Assembly (NCBI RefSeq): GCF_040760075.1
Contig: NZ_CP142884.1
Coordinates: 868,001-932,000, forward strand
Origin: Sphingobacterium sp. R2
GTDB taxonomy: Bacteria > Bacteroidota > Bacteroidia > Sphingobacteriales > Sphingobacteriaceae
DNA: 64,000 bases
Direction of reading: 5' to 3'
Shown here: piece after piece, positions 61,719 to 64,000 of the stretch
Layout of the letters: each line of letters starts with the position of its first letter
Position numbering within the stretch: position 1 is the first letter of the stretch
The notes under the pieces: model-generated
Database searches by the model: none
Told to the model about the DNA's origin: nothing
What the model saw: only the letters and a program-made list of their open reading frames with translations
Translations under genes and position numbers: made by a program

Positions 61719-63824
61719 ATGGCTGAATTAAGTTTAATTACCCCCATAGAATACCTCAAAGGTGTAGGTCCACAAAAAGCAGATGTACTCAAAAAAGAGC
61801 TACAGGTGTTTACCATTGGTGATCTATTGACGCAATATCCTTTCCGTTATATCGACCGTACGGAGTTTCATAAAATCCGGAAACTTCATCCCGATATGAT
61901 GGCGGCACAGGTACTGGGGCGATTGGTTTCGCTACAACTCGTGGGCGAGAAAAAAACGAAACGTCTTGTCGGTTCTTTCAAAGACGAAACGGGCTCCATG
62001 GAATTGGTCTGGTTCCAGTCCATCCCATGGCTCCAAAAATCATTAAAAGTCGGCTCAGCCTATATTATTTACGGCAAGCCGAGCGAATTCAATGGGCAGC
62101 TTTCCATTACGCATCCCGAAATGGATTTATATAATCCGCAGGTTAAACAGATCGGTAACATGAGTTTACAGCCGGTGTATTCGTCGACAGAAAAACTCAA
62201 AAAGTTCAATCTAGATACCAAAGGGATCCAACGCTTGCAGCAAACTGCATTGGAAACCGTATTCCGTAGTATTGATGAATCGCTTCCCCAGAATGTGCTT
62301 GCTAAACATGGCCTCATTTCCAGGCAACAGGCGTTCGCTTCCATCCATTTTCCAAGCGATCAAAAGGAGCTGAACCAAGCCATCAAACGCATCAAATTTG
62401 AAGAGCTATTCTTTATTCAGCTCAAGCTGCTCAACAACAAGCAGCTGAATACACAGAAATTCAGAGGCCAGCGGTTCAATAAAGTCGGTGAAAAATTCAA
62501 CACGTTCTTTAATGAACGTCTTCCATTCCCTTTGACAGGAGCGCAAAAGCGCGTTGTGAAGGAAATCCGTATGGATACCAATACAGGTGCACAGATGAAC
62601 CGCCTGGTACAGGGCGATGTTGGATCCGGGAAAACGGTTGTTGCCCTCATGAGCATGTTGCTTGCTGTCGACAATGGATTTCAGGCCTGTATGATGGCTC
62701 CGACAGAAATCTTGGCGACCCAGCATTATCATGGACTTAAAGATCTTGTTGGCGACGATATTGTTACGATAAAGCTTCTCACTGGCTCCACTAGTACGAA
62801 AGAACGCCGTTTGATCCACCAGGCACTGGAAGATGGCAGCTTAAATATTTTAATTGGCACCCACGCCCTAATCGAGGACAAGGTAAAATTCAACAACCTG
62901 GGCTTCGTTGTTATTGACGAGCAGCACCGTTTTGGTGTAGAACAGCGGGCCAAACTCTGGCGCAAGAATGTCATTCCACCACACATGCTGGTCATGACAG
63001 CAACACCAATTCCACGGACATTGGCGATGACCATGTACGGCGACTTGGACATCTCCGTGATAGACGAATTACCTGCGGGGCGTAAACCCATCAAGACTGT
63101 CCACTTTTTTGAAAGTTCGCGTTTGCGAATGTTTGGTTTTATGCGTGAGGAGATTGCCAAAGGCAGGCAGGTTTATGTAGTGTACCCGCTCATTAAGGAA
63201 AGCGAAAAACTTGATCTGATATATTTAGAAGCAGGACTAGAAAATTTGCAACGCGAATTTCCGCTACCTCAATACAAGATCAGCATTGTTCATGGTAAAA
63301 TGCCCGTAAAAGATAAGGACTTTGAGATGCAGCGCTTTGTCAAACACGAAACGCAGATCATGGTTGCTACCACCGTTATTGAGGTCGGCGTGAATGTTCC
63401 CAATGCCTCGGTCATGGTCATTGAAAATTCCGAACGTTTTGGGCTATCCCAGCTGCACCAATTGCGTGGCCGAGTGGGCCGTGGTGCTGAACAGTCTTTC
63501 TGTATCCTGATGTCGGGGAATAAACTAAGCAAAGAAGGACGATTAAGGCTGGATACCATGGTGCGCACCAACGATGGATTTGAAATTGCAGAAGTGGATC
63601 TGCAGCTTCGTGGGCCGGGCGATATATCCGGGACACAGCAGTCGGGTGTGCTTGACCTTAAAATGGCCAATCTGGCCACCGATCAAGCGTTGCTAACGGA
63701 ATGCCGTAACACCGTCATTGAAATCTTCAACGAAGATCCAACACTCCAGAGCGAAAAAAATCAGTTGCTCCGAAGCTTCCTCGCAAGAAAATCAGATGGC
63801 ATTGCCTGGGACAAGATTTCTTAA
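61719..63824 (+). CDS. recG: ATP-dependent DNA helicase RecG
   Basis: Branch-migration helicase that remodels stalled replication forks and Holliday junctions. The 701 residues show the wedge/OB domain (about 60-150), helicase motif I GDVGSGKTVVAL, motif Ia MAPTEILATQHYH, motif II IDEQHRFGVEQRAKLW, motif III VMTATPIPRTLAM, and motifs V/VI VATTVIEVGVNVPNAS and QLRGRVGRG. Length and domain order are complete. The start codon lies in the 3' arm of an 8-bp hairpin (61704-61724), which might affect translation. No terminator is visible in the 176 bases to the window end. Confidence 0.97.
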   Translation: MAELSLITPIEYLKGVGPQKADVLKKELQVFTIGDLLTQYPFRYIDRTEFHKIRKLHPDMMAAQVLGRLVSLQLVGEKKTKRLVGSFKDETGSMELVWFQSIPWLQKSLKVGSAYIIYGKPSEFNGQLSITHPEMDLYNPQVKQIGNMSLQPVYSSTEKLKKFNLDTKGIQRLQQTALETVFRSIDESLPQNVLAKHGLISRQQAFASIHFPSDQKELNQAIKRIKFEELFFIQLKLLNNKQLNTQKFRGQRFNKVGEKFNTFFNERLPFPLTGAQKRVVKEIRMDTNTGAQMNRLVQGDVGSGKTVVALMSMLLAVDNGFQACMMAPTEILATQHYHGLKDLVGDDIVTIKLLTGSTSTKERRLIHQALEDGSLNILIGTHALIEDKVKFNNLGFVVIDEQHRFGVEQRAKLWRKNVIPPHMLVMTATPIPRTLAMTMYGDLDISVIDELPAGRKPIKTVHFFESSRLRMFGFMREEIAKGRQVYVVYPLIKESEKLDLIYLEAGLENLQREFPLPQYKISIVHGKMPVKDKDFEMQRFVKHETQIMVATTVIEVGVNVPNASVMVIENSERFGLSQLHQLRGRVGRGAEQSFCILMSGNKLSKEGRLRLDTMVRTNDGFEIAEVDLQLRGPGDISGTQQSGVLDLKMANLATDQALLTECRNTVIEIFNEDPTLQSEKNQLLRSFLARKSDGIAWDKIS

Positions 63825-64000
63825 CCGCATGTCATTTTCGAAATAAAAAACGGGGCCAACAAATAAACTAATAACGTATTTAAGTGAATAAACAGAGCGC
63901 AGTGGAATCTTAAGGCCGATTATCAACATACATAGGATACGAATTGGTATTAATTAGCGTTTGAAGACAATTTAACTTTTTTGTATATAAAACCAAATTT

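Noticed and set aside
62406..62819. Long minus-strand frames inside recG
   Set aside because: They are antisense shadows of a complete, motif-rich helicase gene.
1..64000. CRISPR array
   Set aside because: No series of regularly spaced identical repeats was found; the only tandem similar units are the tRNA-Val genes.

Overview
The window comes from a Bacteroidota genome, most likely Sphingobacteriaceae (Sphingobacterium or a close relative). This rests on three SusC/SusD pairs, several families largely confined to this phylum (DUF2911, DUF5683, DUF6266-like, PF14121 porin), the parA-parB-DUF5683-dapB-lepB gene order, and many promoters with the Bacteroidota -7 element TAnnTTTG and little use of Shine-Dalgarno sequences. 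Protein names come from motif and family recognition by eye; no database search was possible.

Layout. 1-3204: the 5' part of an AraC regulator, divergent from an EmrA/EmrB-type efflux pair. 3382-11386: housekeeping and metabolic genes (gltX, an orphan histidine kinase, DinB-like and hotdog proteins, a GluP/FucP-type sugar permease, a DUF2911 protein, the c-di-AMP synthase cdaA, pdxJ). 11442-13218: a complete IS1182-type insertion sequence. 13261-18230: the minus-strand parA-parB-DUF5683-dapB-lepB cluster. 18457-23449: an FMN reductase, an M16 peptidase and a PagL-like lipid A deacylase. 23450-25005: a gene-poor stretch with a decayed secreted-protein gene. 25006-25364: four tandem tRNA-Val genes. 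25495-28491: a putative porin and a purine nucleoside phosphorylase whose promoter lies inside a large dyad.

28610-48117 is the most interesting part: about 19.5 kb of minus-strand genes that look like a peptidoglycan/N-acetylmuramic acid (MurNAc) utilisation locus. It has two SusC/SusD pairs, an Amidase_2-type amidase, a DUF1343/NamZ exo-N-acetylmuramidase, a metallophosphatase-beta-propeller fusion, a GH9 enzyme, a polysaccharide deacetylase, MurQ and a sodium:solute symporter. An inferred flow is: amidase strips stem peptides, NamZ and the other hydrolases release sugars, SusCD imports fragments, the symporter takes MurNAc across the inner membrane, a kinase not found here phosphorylates it, and MurQ makes GlcNAc-6-P for NagA. 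NagA lies 3.5 kb beyond the last SusC gene, beside a DigH/YddW-like GHL10 lipoprotein. Three of the locus promoters share a 14-bp box (TGCATAAAAACGCA and variants) at the same spacing from a TA-starting -7 element. The GH9 and deacetylase frames are joined by a dnaX-type slippery heptamer, A AAA AAG, directly before the GH9 stop codon.

48525-63824: a DUF6266-like gene, an acyl-CoA thioesterase, GHL10, nagA, a 43-residue membrane protein, RidA, an EamA transporter, a third SusCD pair without enzymes, a frameshifted AAA/DUF4143 ATPase, a Cys-rich lipoprotein and recG.

Caution: four one-base frame breaks fall in homopolymer runs (T8, G5, A6, G6), and each is repaired by adding one base. Systematic homopolymer under-calling in the assembly must be excluded before they are read as biology.
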